64,000 nucleotides of DNA from JAGVDM01 sp964642315. Its GTDB lineage: Bacteria; Patescibacteriota; Gracilibacteria; Peribacterales; Peribacteraceae. A program made the position numbers and the translations under genes. The stretch lies in NCBI GenBank assembly GCA_964642315.1, contig CAZXOG010000001.1, forward strand, positions 248,001-312,000. The letters run 5' to 3'. Numbering within the stretch: the first letter of the stretch is position 1; every line of letters begins with the position of its first letter. The notes under the pieces were generated by a model, which was not told the origin of the DNA, searched no databases, and saw only the letters and a list, made by a program, of their open reading frames with translations. Positions 8,586 to 16,036 of this stretch are shown piece after piece.

Positions 8586-9136
8586 GACTGGCTCTCGAGG
8601 AATGCCTTGAGGTTCTGGAAATCCTGAAAGAGGTCGCCGCGCAGCCCGCCGTTATGGAGGGCGGCGGCGGGGTGGTAAATCGGGAAGACGGTCATTGCAT
8701 CGGTGAGTTTCTGCGGCTTGCCGTGCGCCGAGGTCATGCCGAGTTTCGGGAAGAAATGCCCGAGCGCGTGTCTGCCGAGGGGCACGATGACCTTGGGGTG
8801 GATGAGGGCGATCTCCAGCATGAGCCACGGCATGCACTGCGATTTCTCCTCGTCCGTGGGATCGCGGTTCTCCGGCGGGCGGTACTTCACCACGTTGCTG
8901 ATGTACACGTCCGAGCGCTGCAGACCGATGGATCCGAGCAGCTCGTCGAGCAGCTGGCCCGCAGGCCCCACGAACGGCCTCTTAAGCTCGTCCTCGCGCT
9001 TGCCCGGCGCTTCGCCGATGAACATGATCGTGGCGTGGGGGTTCCCCTCGCCGAGAACGGGGTTCGCCTGCTTGGAGAGCGGGCAGCCATCCCACTCCTT
9101 GAGTTTCTCCTGCAGGGTTTGGAGCGTGATCGTCAT
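8582..9136 (-). CDS. type 4 uracil-DNA glycosylase with incomplete Fe-S ligand set
   Basis: Family 4 UDG, excising uracil from DNA. The 184-residue sequence has motif 1 GEAPGKREDE, then RPFVGPAGQLLDELL, and the C-terminal motif YHPAAALHN. Family members coordinate a [4Fe-4S] cluster with four Cys: two in an N-terminal CxxC, one in KCRPP and one about 16 residues later. Here the N-terminal pair is W-D-G-C (first Cys replaced by Trp) and KCRPP is KYRPP, leaving only Cys18 and the Cys of SQCMPWL. The cluster is therefore probably lost. It sits 9 bp downstream of purE and overlaps the next gene. Confidence 0.85.
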   Translation of the reverse strand: MTITLQTLQEKLKEWDGCPLSKQANPVLGEGNPHATIMFIGEAPGKREDELKRPFVGPAGQLLDELLGSIGLQRSDVYISNVVKYRPPENRDPTDEEKSQCMPWLMLEIALIHPKVIVPLGRHALGHFFPKLGMTSAHGKPQKLTDAMTVFPIYHPAAALHNGGLRGDLFQDFQNLKAFLESQS

Positions 9137-9145
9137 AGTGGTGCG

Positions 9146-9595
9146 TCAGTACTGCGCCTTCACGTGCGCGATCCGCTTTGCAACCTTCGCGCGGAGAGCC
9201 GGGTCGCCGGTTGCGAGGATGCGCGCCGCAGCGAGAGCCGCGTTCTTCGGGTGGAGCACGGTGAGCACCGGGACATCCGAAGGCATGCGCAGACTCGAGT
9301 GCAAATCCACCATGTATTCCGCCTCGCTCTTCGCGGGCGGGCAGGTGAGCACGGGGTGCACGGAACTCCCTGCCACGACCCCGGCGAGGCCGTTGCTCAT
9401 GCCGACGATCGTGATCACCACCTGCGGCTGCGGGTCGGCGTTGAGCTTCTCCACGAGCGCGATGACCTTCTCCGGCACCTTGTGCGCGGAGGCGACAACG
9501 GTTGCAACGGGAATGCCGAACTCCTTGAGAACGTTCTCCACCTGCGCCGCGACTTCCGCATCCGATTTCGATCCGAGAATGAGGGTGACGTGCAT
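9146..9595 (-). CDS. purE: class II PurE, AIR carboxylase
   Basis: 149 residues. The N-terminus (GSKSDAE, SAHKVPEKV) is generic PurE. The core VGMSNGLAGVVAGSS and the segment SSLRMPSDVPVLTVLHPKNA match class II PurE (as in Treponema and animal PAICS) rather than the class I GGAAHLPGM core. Class II enzymes carboxylate AIR directly with CO2 and need no PurK. That fits a reduced genome with purM and purN elsewhere in this window. It heads the purE-udg-membrane protein operon. Confidence 0.9.
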   Translation of the reverse strand: MHVTLILGSKSDAEVAAQVENVLKEFGIPVATVVASAHKVPEKVIALVEKLNADPQPQVVITIVGMSNGLAGVVAGSSVHPVLTCPPAKSEAEYMVDLHSSLRMPSDVPVLTVLHPKNAALAAARILATGDPALRAKVAKRIAHVKAQY

Positions 9596-9617
9596 GGCGC
9601 GACCATACCAGAAAAGT

Positions 9618-9640
9618 GCCGGGAACGCGAAGTTCCCGGC
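9618..9640 (-). terminator. hairpin downstream of the tRNA-like element
   Basis: A perfect 9-bp inverted repeat (GCCGGGAAC / GTTCCCGGC, 5-nt loop) reads on the minus strand into ACTTTTCT, a weak U-tract. It lies between the tRNA-like element and purE and could end a short minus-strand RNA. Confidence 0.5.
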
Positions 9641-9643
9641 GAG

Positions 9644-9729
9644 CGGAGAGGGAGGGAGTTGAACCCCGATCTCCCACTTCCCCTTAGAGGGGGAAGCAGG
9701 CGCATTTCCCGGACTATGCTATCCTCCCC
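9644..9729 (-). ncRNA. tRNA-like element with enlarged anticodon arm
   Basis: On the minus strand, 86 nt fold like a tRNA: a 7-bp acceptor (GGGGAGG / CCTCTCC, one G-U); a perfect 4-bp D stem GCAT/ATGC around the classic D loop AGTCCGGGAA; and a T arm with loop TTCAACT. The anticodon arm is CCTGC/GTGGG. Its loop begins TTCCC, but 11 extra nt that form CCCC/GGGG pairs are inserted where a 7-nt loop should close. There is one extra base after the acceptor, a C-C mismatch in the T stem, and no encoded CCA although both intact tRNAs nearby encode it. A weak promoter (TTGACT at 9764-9769, TAGGCT at 9742-9747) and the hairpin at 9618 bracket it. It could be a decayed tRNA, an intron-bearing tRNA or a tRNA mimic. 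Confidence 0.4.
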
Positions 9730-9900
9730 AGCGTGTGGGGAAGCCTATGGCATTCTTCCGTGCAGTCAAGATGTTCGCCGAAAAGTTCTCTGCTCTTCAT
9801 TGTTTCCGCATTCCCGCGGTGCTACCCTTTTGCGGCTCTCTCACTCTTTTCCTTTTCCCGAGTGCAACCGTACTGCATGTACGGGACCAGAGGGCGTTGC

Positions 9901-10125
9901 CATCGATCTTTCTTTCCACCTTCGTGCGCCCGTAGCTCAGCCCGGCAAGCATCCCGCGAATGCGGGATGCGTGATCAAGAAGCCGTTCGACGCTCGCCCG
10001 CGCACCATCGATCTTTCTTTCCACCTTCGTGCGCCCGTAGCTCAGCCCGGCAAGAAGCCGTTCGACGCTCGCCCGCGCACCATCGATCTTTCTTTCCACC
10101 TTCGTGCGCCCGTAGCTCAGCCCGG
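9901..10125 (+). repeat. tandem array carrying tRNA-Arg 5' halves
   Basis: An identical 45-bp block occurs three times, at 9901-9945, 10006-10050 and 10081-10125. Each copy holds 25 bp of leader (CATCGATCTTTCTTTCCACC...) plus the first 20 nt of tRNA-Arg. Only the third copy continues into the complete tRNA. The period between copies 2 and 3 is 75 bp. Between copies 1 and 2 it is 105 bp because of a 30-bp insertion containing the perfect hairpin CATCCCGC/GCGGGATG, flanked by CAAG. The rest of 9730-9900 holds nothing I can name. Confidence 0.9.
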
Positions 10126-10183
10126 ATAGAGCGTCTGGTTGCGGTCCAGGAGGCCGCAGGTTCGAATCCTGCCGGGCGCACCA
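10106..10183 (+). tRNA. tRNA-Arg (anticodon GCG)
   Basis: Complete cloverleaf: acceptor GCGCCCG/CGGGCGC, D arm GCTC/GAGC with A20 (an Arg identity base), anticodon stem TCTGG/CCAGG with loop TTGCGGT (anticodon GCG at 10141-10143), T arm GCAGG-TTCGAAT-CCTGC, discriminator A and encoded CCA. Most bacteria read CGY codons with tRNA-Arg(ACG), deaminated to inosine by TadA; here the gene-encoded anticodon is GCG. It is the third and only full-length copy of a tandem array. Confidence 0.93.
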
Positions 10184-10285
10184 CGTATTTCATGGGATGG
10201 AAACCTACGGTTTCCCTCCCAAGGGCCCACCTTTCCCTGTGCGGTGGGCTTCAGCGGCGGCCAAGCCGTCGCTTTGCCCTTCTCT

Positions 10286-10362
<77 letters not shown>

Positions 10363-10404
10363 TCATTCACTCCCGCACCTTCGCAGAGAAGGCCGCGGTT
10401 TTTC

Positions 10405-10877
10405 GGCATAAAGAAAGGGCATCCGCCCGCGGGTATCGGGGCGGATGCCCCAGGCCTTCAGGGCAGCGTATGTGCCCTAGAGGCTAGTCAGGTGACCTGC
10501 CTGCTGCTCCCTGCTCGTTGGCACGATGATGGAGCGTGCCGCTCTGTGTGTTTGTGTGGTTGCCCGATGCCTTGGAGCCAAGGGTTCCGGGGTTACCGGA
10601 ACAGGACATGTGTGTTTGCTGTATGGTGCGCGGTGGTCAGTCGCGCGGTGCAGGGAGGAGCGAGAAGTGACGTTGGGTCACCCGCACCCTTCTCTCCTCT
10701 GGGAGTGATGCTCCGGTCCAGAGGAAAGGAGGGGCGGGGGCCTGGACTGCGTCCAGACGAGGGGGCCAGTCACCAGTGGGAGCGCCGAGCCGGAGCCATG
10801 CGAACCGCCGGCGAGCTGGTGTCACTTCTCGCTTCTCCCTGCAGGGAAGTGCTTGGGGAGCATGTGAATGAACAAAT
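10405..10877 (-). ncRNA. candidate structured non-coding RNA, about 470 nt
   Basis: The stretch between tRNA-Ala and gmk has no convincing protein gene but is full of perfect hairpins. These include 7-bp GTTCCGG/CCGGAAC near 10586, CTGGAC/GTCCAG near 10742, GGCACG/CGTGCC near 10520, and a 23-bp inverted repeat with one mismatch (10649-10671 against 10821-10843). Read on the minus strand it is bracketed by a promoter (TTGTCG at 10907-10912, 17-bp spacer, TAGAAT at 10884-10889) and a 12-bp stem terminator (10417-10450) followed by TTTCTTTAT. I tested it by eye against RNase P RNA, tmRNA and SRP RNA core motifs and saw none. The single mismatch in the long stem is G-U in the plus sense and A-C in the minus sense, so the strand is not certain. 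Confidence 0.45.
10410..10450 (-). terminator. terminator of the candidate structured RNA
   Basis: A perfect 12-bp stem (GGGCATCCGCCC / GGGCGGATGCCC) with a 10-nt loop reads into TTTCTTTAT on the minus strand. On the plus strand no T-run follows, so it is not a good terminator for the tRNAs. Confidence 0.6.
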
Positions 10878-10883
10878 CCAGAT

Positions 10884-10912
10884 ATTCTATCACATTCGGG
10901 CTTGGCCGACAA
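10884..10912 (-). promoter_or_regulatory. promoter for the candidate structured RNA
   Basis: On the minus strand, -35 TTGTCG (10907-10912) and -10 TAGAAT (10884-10889) are separated by 17 bp. It points away from gmk into the hairpin-rich region and overlaps the probable gmk upstream region. Confidence 0.5.
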
Positions 10913-10940
10913 TGCTCTGTATGAGGTAGGCTGTCTCCCC

Positions 10941-11522
10941 GTGAACGGAAAGCTCGTCCTCGTCATCGGTCCCAGTGGCGTCGGTAAGAGTGTCATCCTC
11001 AAGGCGCTGCGCCAGCGGCACCCGGAGATCGTCTTCCCGCGTTCCGCCACGACGCGACCGCCGAGGGTGGGGGAGGGCAGCGATCTCTACCGCTTCGTGA
11101 GTGATGAGGAATTCGACGGGCTCATCGAGCGGGGGGAGCTCCTGGAGTGGGCGGTGGTGCACGGCGGCGCGCGGTACGGCACAATCGCATCCGAGATCAT
11201 TCCGGCGATCGAGAGCGGGAAGATCGTCGTGCGCGAAGTGGATGTGCAGGGGTTCGATAGCATCCGCAAGCACCGGTATTTCCGCGGCGAGCATGCGCCG
11301 TATTCTCTCCAGTCCGTGTTCATCCTCCCCGAGGACAAGGAGCAGCTCATCAGCCGGATCCAGAAACGCGCGCCCATTGCCGCCGAGGAACTGAAACGCC
11401 GCATTGCGAGCATGGAACGCGAGCTTGCCTATGCGGATAATTGCGACGAGCAGATCGTGAATCGCGAGGGGGCCCTGCAGGCGACGATGGAAGGGGTGGA
11501 GCGTGCAATCGGCGTCGCATGA
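10941..11522 (+). CDS. gmk: guanylate kinase (Gmk)
   Basis: ATP-dependent phosphorylation of GMP to GDP. The 193-residue product starts at GTG 10941 (MNGKLVLVIGPSGVGKSV), placing the P-loop GPSGVGKS at residue 9 as in the family; the in-frame TTG upstream would add unrelated residues. GMP-binding features PRSATTRPPRVGE and the lid region are visible. It is monocistronic, after the RNA region. Confidence 0.92.
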   Translation: MNGKLVLVIGPSGVGKSVILKALRQRHPEIVFPRSATTRPPRVGEGSDLYRFVSDEEFDGLIERGELLEWAVVHGGARYGTIASEIIPAIESGKIVVREVDVQGFDSIRKHRYFRGEHAPYSLQSVFILPEDKEQLISRIQKRAPIAAEELKRRIASMERELAYADNCDEQIVNREGALQATMEGVERAIGVA

Positions 11523-11613
11523 ATGCGGCTCTGTGAAGAAAACGTGACATGGAAGCCAATTTTCCGGGCTTTTTCTCGCGCGGAAGTCAACGGTTCCATA
11601 CACTTGAGCCATC

Positions 11614-12606
11614 ATGGCCCGCCCGAAGATTGCACTCCTGTACGTCGGTGGTTCCATCGGGATGCAGATGAACCAGAAAACGGGGCGAATCGAGCCGATT
11701 GAATCCCTCACGGAGATTCATCGTTTTTTGCCCGAGCTGCAGCGTGAGGTGGCGCTGCGCTTCTACTCGATCACGAATGTCGGTTCCTCGGATATCGTGC
11801 CCGAGCACTGGACGCAGGTGGCGCGGACTATCGAGGCGATCTACGACGAATTCGAAGGATTCGTGGTGGTGCACGGCACGAACACGATGAGCTACACGGC
11901 GGCGGCGCTGAGTTTCGCATTGCAGGGCATGAGTAAACCGGTGGTGCTCACCGGCGCGATTCTGCCGATCAACGACATCGCGGGGGACGGTCGCATGAAC
12001 CTGATCTACGCCATTCGCACCGCACAGCTGGATTTGGCGGAAGTCTGCGTTGTGCTGGGGCCGCAGGCGTACCGCGGATCGCGGGTGAAGAAGGTGGATC
12101 AGTCTCTCTTCAAGACTTTCGACACGCCCACGATGGCCCCGCTCGTGCGGTTCAATTCCGTCGTTTCGCTCTCGCCTGAGCGCATGGTGCGGCGCAAGCG
12201 CACGCTCCATTGCCAGCCGACATTCGACGAGAATGTCGTAATTGTTACGCTCAATCCCGGCATTCCGGATTCCTACCTGGAGGCGATTCTCAGTACGAAA
12301 CCGCATGGCATTGTCCTGCGCACGTACGGGCCGGGCATGATCCCGGAACGCCTCTTCCAGTGGATTGCCAAAGCCACGTCGCAGGATATTCCGGTGCTCA
12401 TTACATCGCAGGCGTTGCGGGGCCACGTGGATCTGCACCGTTACCGCAAACAGATGGCCTTCGAGCAGCTCGGCGTGATTTCCGGCAAGAATATGACGTA
12501 CGAGTGTGCCACCGTGAAGCTCATGTGGGCGCTCACGCAGTCGCGCAACCCGCGGCGGCTCCGCGCGCTCATTGAGCATAGCATCGTCGGTGAACTCGAA
12601 GAGTAA
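11614..12606 (+). CDS. type I L-asparaginase-family protein with altered catalytic residues
   Basis: 330 residues, collinear with cytoplasmic AnsA-type asparaginases along the whole length (YDEFEGFVVVHGTNTM, LTGAILPIND, GDGRMNL, YRGSRVKK). The two catalytic motifs are changed. TGGTIGM is VGGSIGM, so the nucleophilic Thr is Val, and HGTDTM is HGTNTM, so the catalytic Asp is Asn. The conserved Lys in RVKK and the Ser-Ser-Asp segment remain. Asparaginase activity is doubtful; a ligand-binding or different amidase-like role is possible. It is monocistronic, between gmk and a convergent pair. Confidence 0.8.
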   Translation: MARPKIALLYVGGSIGMQMNQKTGRIEPIESLTEIHRFLPELQREVALRFYSITNVGSSDIVPEHWTQVARTIEAIYDEFEGFVVVHGTNTMSYTAAALSFALQGMSKPVVLTGAILPINDIAGDGRMNLIYAIRTAQLDLAEVCVVLGPQAYRGSRVKKVDQSLFKTFDTPTMAPLVRFNSVVSLSPERMVRRKRTLHCQPTFDENVVIVTLNPGIPDSYLEAILSTKPHGIVLRTYGPGMIPERLFQWIAKATSQDIPVLITSQALRGHVDLHRYRKQMAFEQLGVISGKNMTYECATVKLMWALTQSRNPRRLRALIEHSIVGELEE

Positions 12607-12615
12607 GCCATTCGG

Positions 12616-12801
12616 TCATTCCTTCTCCTCCTCTTCATTCCCGCGGCCGCGTTTTTCCTCGCGCTCCATTTTCTCCAGCACTTTGCTGCCGATGATGGAG
12701 CCAATCGCGCCGCCGATGATGAGACCGGCCACGACTTCCCGCAGTAATCTGCGGGGTGCGGGGGCCTTCGCACGGCGAAATGGCCACATCAGGAGAAGCA
12801 T
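12616..12801 (-). CDS. 61-residue single-TM protein
   Basis: A short protein with a basic N-terminus (WPFRRAKAPAPRRLL), one glycine-rich membrane helix (VVAGLIIGGAIGSIIGS) and a Glu/Lys/Arg-rich tail. The overall plan resembles YtxH-like proteins. It lies just downstream of manB on the same strand (20 bp). No function can be assigned, and its small size lowers certainty. Confidence 0.5.
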   Translation of the reverse strand: MLLLMWPFRRAKAPAPRRLLREVVAGLIIGGAIGSIIGSKVLEKMEREEKRGRGNEEEEKE

Positions 12802-12821
12802 AGCACGGCAGGCTCCGCGTG

Positions 12822-14210
12822 TCAGCTATCCCAGGTGATTTCTGGATAGCGTTTCAGATGCCCGAGAACCGTTGTTCCCACATCACGGAGTTTGGCTTCG
12901 CTGCGGGCTTCCATGCAAATGGAGAGGCGGGGGCTCGTGTTGCTCTGCCGGATGCCTGCCCAGGCGCCGTCGCCAAAGTCGATGCGTGCGCCATCCAGAG
13001 CGTTCACGGGGTATGTTTTAGCGAAGAATGCCGTCGCGGAGGCGATCACTTTCCCCTTGCGGTCGTCCGGACAGTGCGGGCGGAGCTCCGGGGCCTGGAA
13101 TACCTTCGGGAATGCGGCAAAAAGCGCTGAGATCGGTTGATTCGCCGCCTTGAGGATCCGCACGACATGCATGGCGGCGACGAGCGCATCATCGTAGGGG
13201 TAGAAGTTTTCCCCGCAGAAGAAGTGGCCCGACTGCTCTCCGCCGAGGAGCGCCTTGTGCTCGCGCATGGCGTGCTCCACGAACGAATGGCCGACTTTGC
13301 ACATCACCGGCACGCCGCCCCAGCGGCGGACTTCGCTCTCGAGGGCGCCGGAATTGCTCACGGTGAAGATCACCGGCACACCGTTGAAGCGCGCAAGATG
13401 ATCTTGCGCGAGCAGCAGCAGCACGTCGTCGGCGGAGCGGATCTTCCCTGTTTCATCTATAAGTCCCAAGCGATCGCCGTCGCCGTCGAACCCGAAGCCG
13501 GCGTGCGCAGAGACCTCCTGTACCTTCCGGGAAAGATCGCGCAGCGTCTCGTGCTTGCTCGGGTCCGCCGGATGGTTCGGGAACGTGCCGTCCGGTTCCG
13601 TGAAAAGCTCGGTGACCCCGCATCCGATGCGCCGGAGGCCCGCGCAGTACGTGGGGCCGGCGATGCCGTTGCCGCTGTCCACGACGATGGACAAGCCATC
13701 GCCGGCATGCGGGAACATGTCCTCCAAACGTGCCAGGTACGGCGAGACGGCATCGATGGTCTCCTCCGACCCCTTCCCGCCGAGGAAACCGTTCTCCTCA
13801 ATTCTCTTTCGGAGCACCTGCAGGTCTTCCCCCGCGTATGCTTCGGCGTTGCGAACCTGCAGCTTGATCCCGTTGTCATCCCCTGGATTGTGGCTTGCGG
13901 TGATCTGCACGCCGCCGTCGAGCGACCGGTTGCAGATCGTGAAGTAGTTCACGGGGCTCGGCGTTTCCCCAATCCGCACCACATGGCAGCCTGCGGCCTT
14001 CAGCCCAGCGGCAACTGCGTTCTCGAATGCCGAACTGTGCGTGCGGGCATCGCGGCCCAGCGCGAGCACTGGGTGTTCGAGGCTGTACATCTCGCGGACG
14101 GTGGATCCGAAAGCGTGGCCGATGCGCTCGCAGGCTTCTTCGGTGATTTGGCTGCCCGCTTTGCCGCGGATGTCGTACGCACGGAAGATGTGAGGGTCGA
14201 TGGAAGGCAT
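12822..14210 (-). CDS. manB: phosphomannomutase/phosphoglucomutase
   Basis: Alpha-D-phosphohexomutase interconverting hexose 1- and 6-phosphates, 462 residues. The phosphoserine loop TASHNPGDDNG, the metal-binding loop DGDGDR and the sugar-binding GGEQSGH motif are all intact, followed by the C-terminal phosphate-binding domain (RQSNTSPRLS). The ATG at 14210 starts at MPSIDPHIFRAYDIRG, the typical family N-terminus. Next to divergent glycogen phosphorylase, it could link glucose-1-phosphate to glycolysis or to sugar-nucleotide synthesis. Confidence 0.93.
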   Translation of the reverse strand: MPSIDPHIFRAYDIRGKAGSQITEEACERIGHAFGSTVREMYSLEHPVLALGRDARTHSSAFENAVAAGLKAAGCHVVRIGETPSPVNYFTICNRSLDGGVQITASHNPGDDNGIKLQVRNAEAYAGEDLQVLRKRIEENGFLGGKGSEETIDAVSPYLARLEDMFPHAGDGLSIVVDSGNGIAGPTYCAGLRRIGCGVTELFTEPDGTFPNHPADPSKHETLRDLSRKVQEVSAHAGFGFDGDGDRLGLIDETGKIRSADDVLLLLAQDHLARFNGVPVIFTVSNSGALESEVRRWGGVPVMCKVGHSFVEHAMREHKALLGGEQSGHFFCGENFYPYDDALVAAMHVVRILKAANQPISALFAAFPKVFQAPELRPHCPDDRKGKVIASATAFFAKTYPVNALDGARIDFGDGAWAGIRQSNTSPRLSICMEARSEAKLRDVGTTVLGHLKRYPEITWDS

Positions 14211-14295
14211 CGTGTCGAAGGGGGACAGCCCGGATTGTATCGCCCGTCGTTCCGGCAGACACCCCTCAAGCATCTGCTCTTGCAGGGATAGGGCT

Positions 14296-14324
14296 TAACA
14301 AAGAACAAAAATTGTTGTATAATA
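14296..14324 (+). promoter_or_regulatory. near-consensus promoter for the glycogen phosphorylase gene
   Basis: -35 TTAACA (14296-14301), 17-bp spacer, -10 TATAAT (14319-14324), with TGTTG immediately before the -10 as at 6918 and 30299. The ATG at 14334 is 9 nt past the -10, so the transcript is near-leaderless. Confidence 0.8.
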
Positions 14325-14333
14325 TTTTCAAAG

Positions 14334-15998
14334 ATGGACACACATCTCACCGTCGCATACTTCACGATGGAGATCGGCCTCCGCAGCGAGATGCCGACGT
14401 ATGCCGGCGGTCTCGGAATGCTTGCGGGCGACATCATGCGGTCGTGTGCGGATCTCGACGTGAGCGCGGCGTGCGTCACCGTTGGCTGGAAGCACGGGTA
14501 TCTGCGTCAGCACATCAATCCGGATGGTTCGCAGATGTACGAGCAGTTCTCCTGGAAGAAGGAGGACTTTCTCGAGCGGCTGCCGCAGGTGATCACCGTG
14601 CAGATCGAGGGGAGGGGAGTGCGGGTGGGATGCTGGTTGTACCGCATCACGGAGGGCGACCATACCGTCCCTGTGTACTTCCTCGACACTGATCTGCCGG
14701 AGAACGAGCCGCAGGATCGGGATATCACCGATCAGCTCTACGGCGGAGACGGTGCGATGCGCATCAAGCAGGAAATCGTTCTCGGCATCGGCGGCGTGCG
14801 GATGCTCCGCACGCTTGGATACCAGGGAATCGGCACGTTCCACATGAACGAAGGGCATGCGGCGTTCCTCACCTTGGAGCTCCTCCGCGAGCGCGGGTAT
14901 AACGATGATGACGTCCGGCGGTCCTGTGCCTTCACCACGCACACGCCGGTGAAGGCGGGGCATGATGTGTTCGACTATGACCTCGCCTGGCGCGTCGTCG
15001 GGGACATGCTGCCGTGGCACATCCGCAAGATTGCCGGGGAGGATCGGCTCTCCATGACGGAGCTCGCAATGAACATGAGTCACTACATCTGCGGCGTTTC
15101 GCAGATTCACGGCGCGGTTTCACGAAGGATGTTTCCGGGCCATGACATCGATTTCATCACGAACGGCGTTCACCACGTCGCATGGGCGTGCCCGGAGATG
15201 CAGGCCCTCTTCGACAAGCGCGCGCACGGTTGGCGCGAGGATCCCTCAATCCTCGAGATGCTCAGCCGCGATTTTGACGACACGGAACTCTGGAACGCGC
15301 ACATGAGCGCAAAGAAACGGCTCATGGACCACGTGAACCAGAGAACAGGCAAGGATTTCGACGAGAACCACCTCACGATCGCGAGCGCCCGGCGCGTGGT
15401 GCCGTACAAGAGGCCGGAGCTCATTTACACGAATTTGGAACGCCTCAGAGAGGTCTGCAACGGACGCGTGCAGATCATCCACGCGGGGAACGCCCACCCG
15501 TCCGATCCCTTCTCGCAGGGGGTGATCCAGCGCATGATCCAGCGATCAGATTCCCTGCGGGATTCCGTGCGGATCGCGTATCTGGATAACTACAATCCGG
15601 ATCTCGCGAAACTCCTTGTTGCTGGTGCGGACGTATGGCTCAACACGCCGACGCGTCTGCACGAGGCGTCCGGGACATCGGGGATGAAGGCGTGCCTGAA
15701 CGGCGTGCTCAATCTCTCCACACTCGACGGATGGTGGGCGGAGGGCTACGCGCGCGATTCGGAGGCGGGGTGGCGCATCGGGCCGCTTGCTGGCGCGCTT
15801 GGAGAGGAGGAGGAACACCGCAAAGTGGATGCGGAGGACCTGTACACGCAGTTGCAGTTCGAGGTGGTCCACGAGTACTACTACCGCGAGCGCAAGCGCT
15901 GGATCCGCCGCATGAAGCGCTCCATCGGTCTCATGGGGTACTTCAGCTCGCACCGGTGCGTGCGCGAATACGTGGAGAAGGCGTGGAGAGTGCAGTAA
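14334..15998 (+). CDS. glgP: short-form glycogen/alpha-glucan phosphorylase (GT35)
   Basis: Releases glucose-1-phosphate from alpha-1,4-glucans using PLP. At 554 residues it is the short, single-core form common in archaea and CPR rather than the 800-residue classical enzyme. It starts YFTMEIGLRSEMPTYAGGLG, contains FHMNEGHAAF, and carries the PLP lysine in EASGTSGMKACLNG near residue 449. It shares a divergent intergenic region with manB, which would take its product onward. A near-consensus promoter sits directly before the start. Confidence 0.92.
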   Translation: MDTHLTVAYFTMEIGLRSEMPTYAGGLGMLAGDIMRSCADLDVSAACVTVGWKHGYLRQHINPDGSQMYEQFSWKKEDFLERLPQVITVQIEGRGVRVGCWLYRITEGDHTVPVYFLDTDLPENEPQDRDITDQLYGGDGAMRIKQEIVLGIGGVRMLRTLGYQGIGTFHMNEGHAAFLTLELLRERGYNDDDVRRSCAFTTHTPVKAGHDVFDYDLAWRVVGDMLPWHIRKIAGEDRLSMTELAMNMSHYICGVSQIHGAVSRRMFPGHDIDFITNGVHHVAWACPEMQALFDKRAHGWREDPSILEMLSRDFDDTELWNAHMSAKKRLMDHVNQRTGKDFDENHLTIASARRVVPYKRPELIYTNLERLREVCNGRVQIIHAGNAHPSDPFSQGVIQRMIQRSDSLRDSVRIAYLDNYNPDLAKLLVAGADVWLNTPTRLHEASGTSGMKACLNGVLNLSTLDGWWAEGYARDSEAGWRIGPLAGALGEEEEHRKVDAEDLYTQLQFEVVHEYYYRERKRWIRRMKRSIGLMGYFSSHRCVREYVEKAWRVQ

Positions 15999-16036
15999 CC
16001 GTGGCCACCGCAGCGCATATTCCGTAGCATGGGTGC

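Noticed and set aside
9644..9729. Calling this a normal functional tRNA
   Set aside because: No CCA, an extra base after the acceptor, a T-stem mismatch and an 18-nt anticodon loop. It is listed only as a tRNA-like element.
10405..10877. RNase P RNA, tmRNA or SRP RNA
   Set aside because: The GAGGAAAGTCC/ACAGAA core of RNase P, the tRNA-like ends of tmRNA and the GGAAGCAGC tetraloop region of SRP RNA were not found on either strand by eye. A covariance search could still overturn this.
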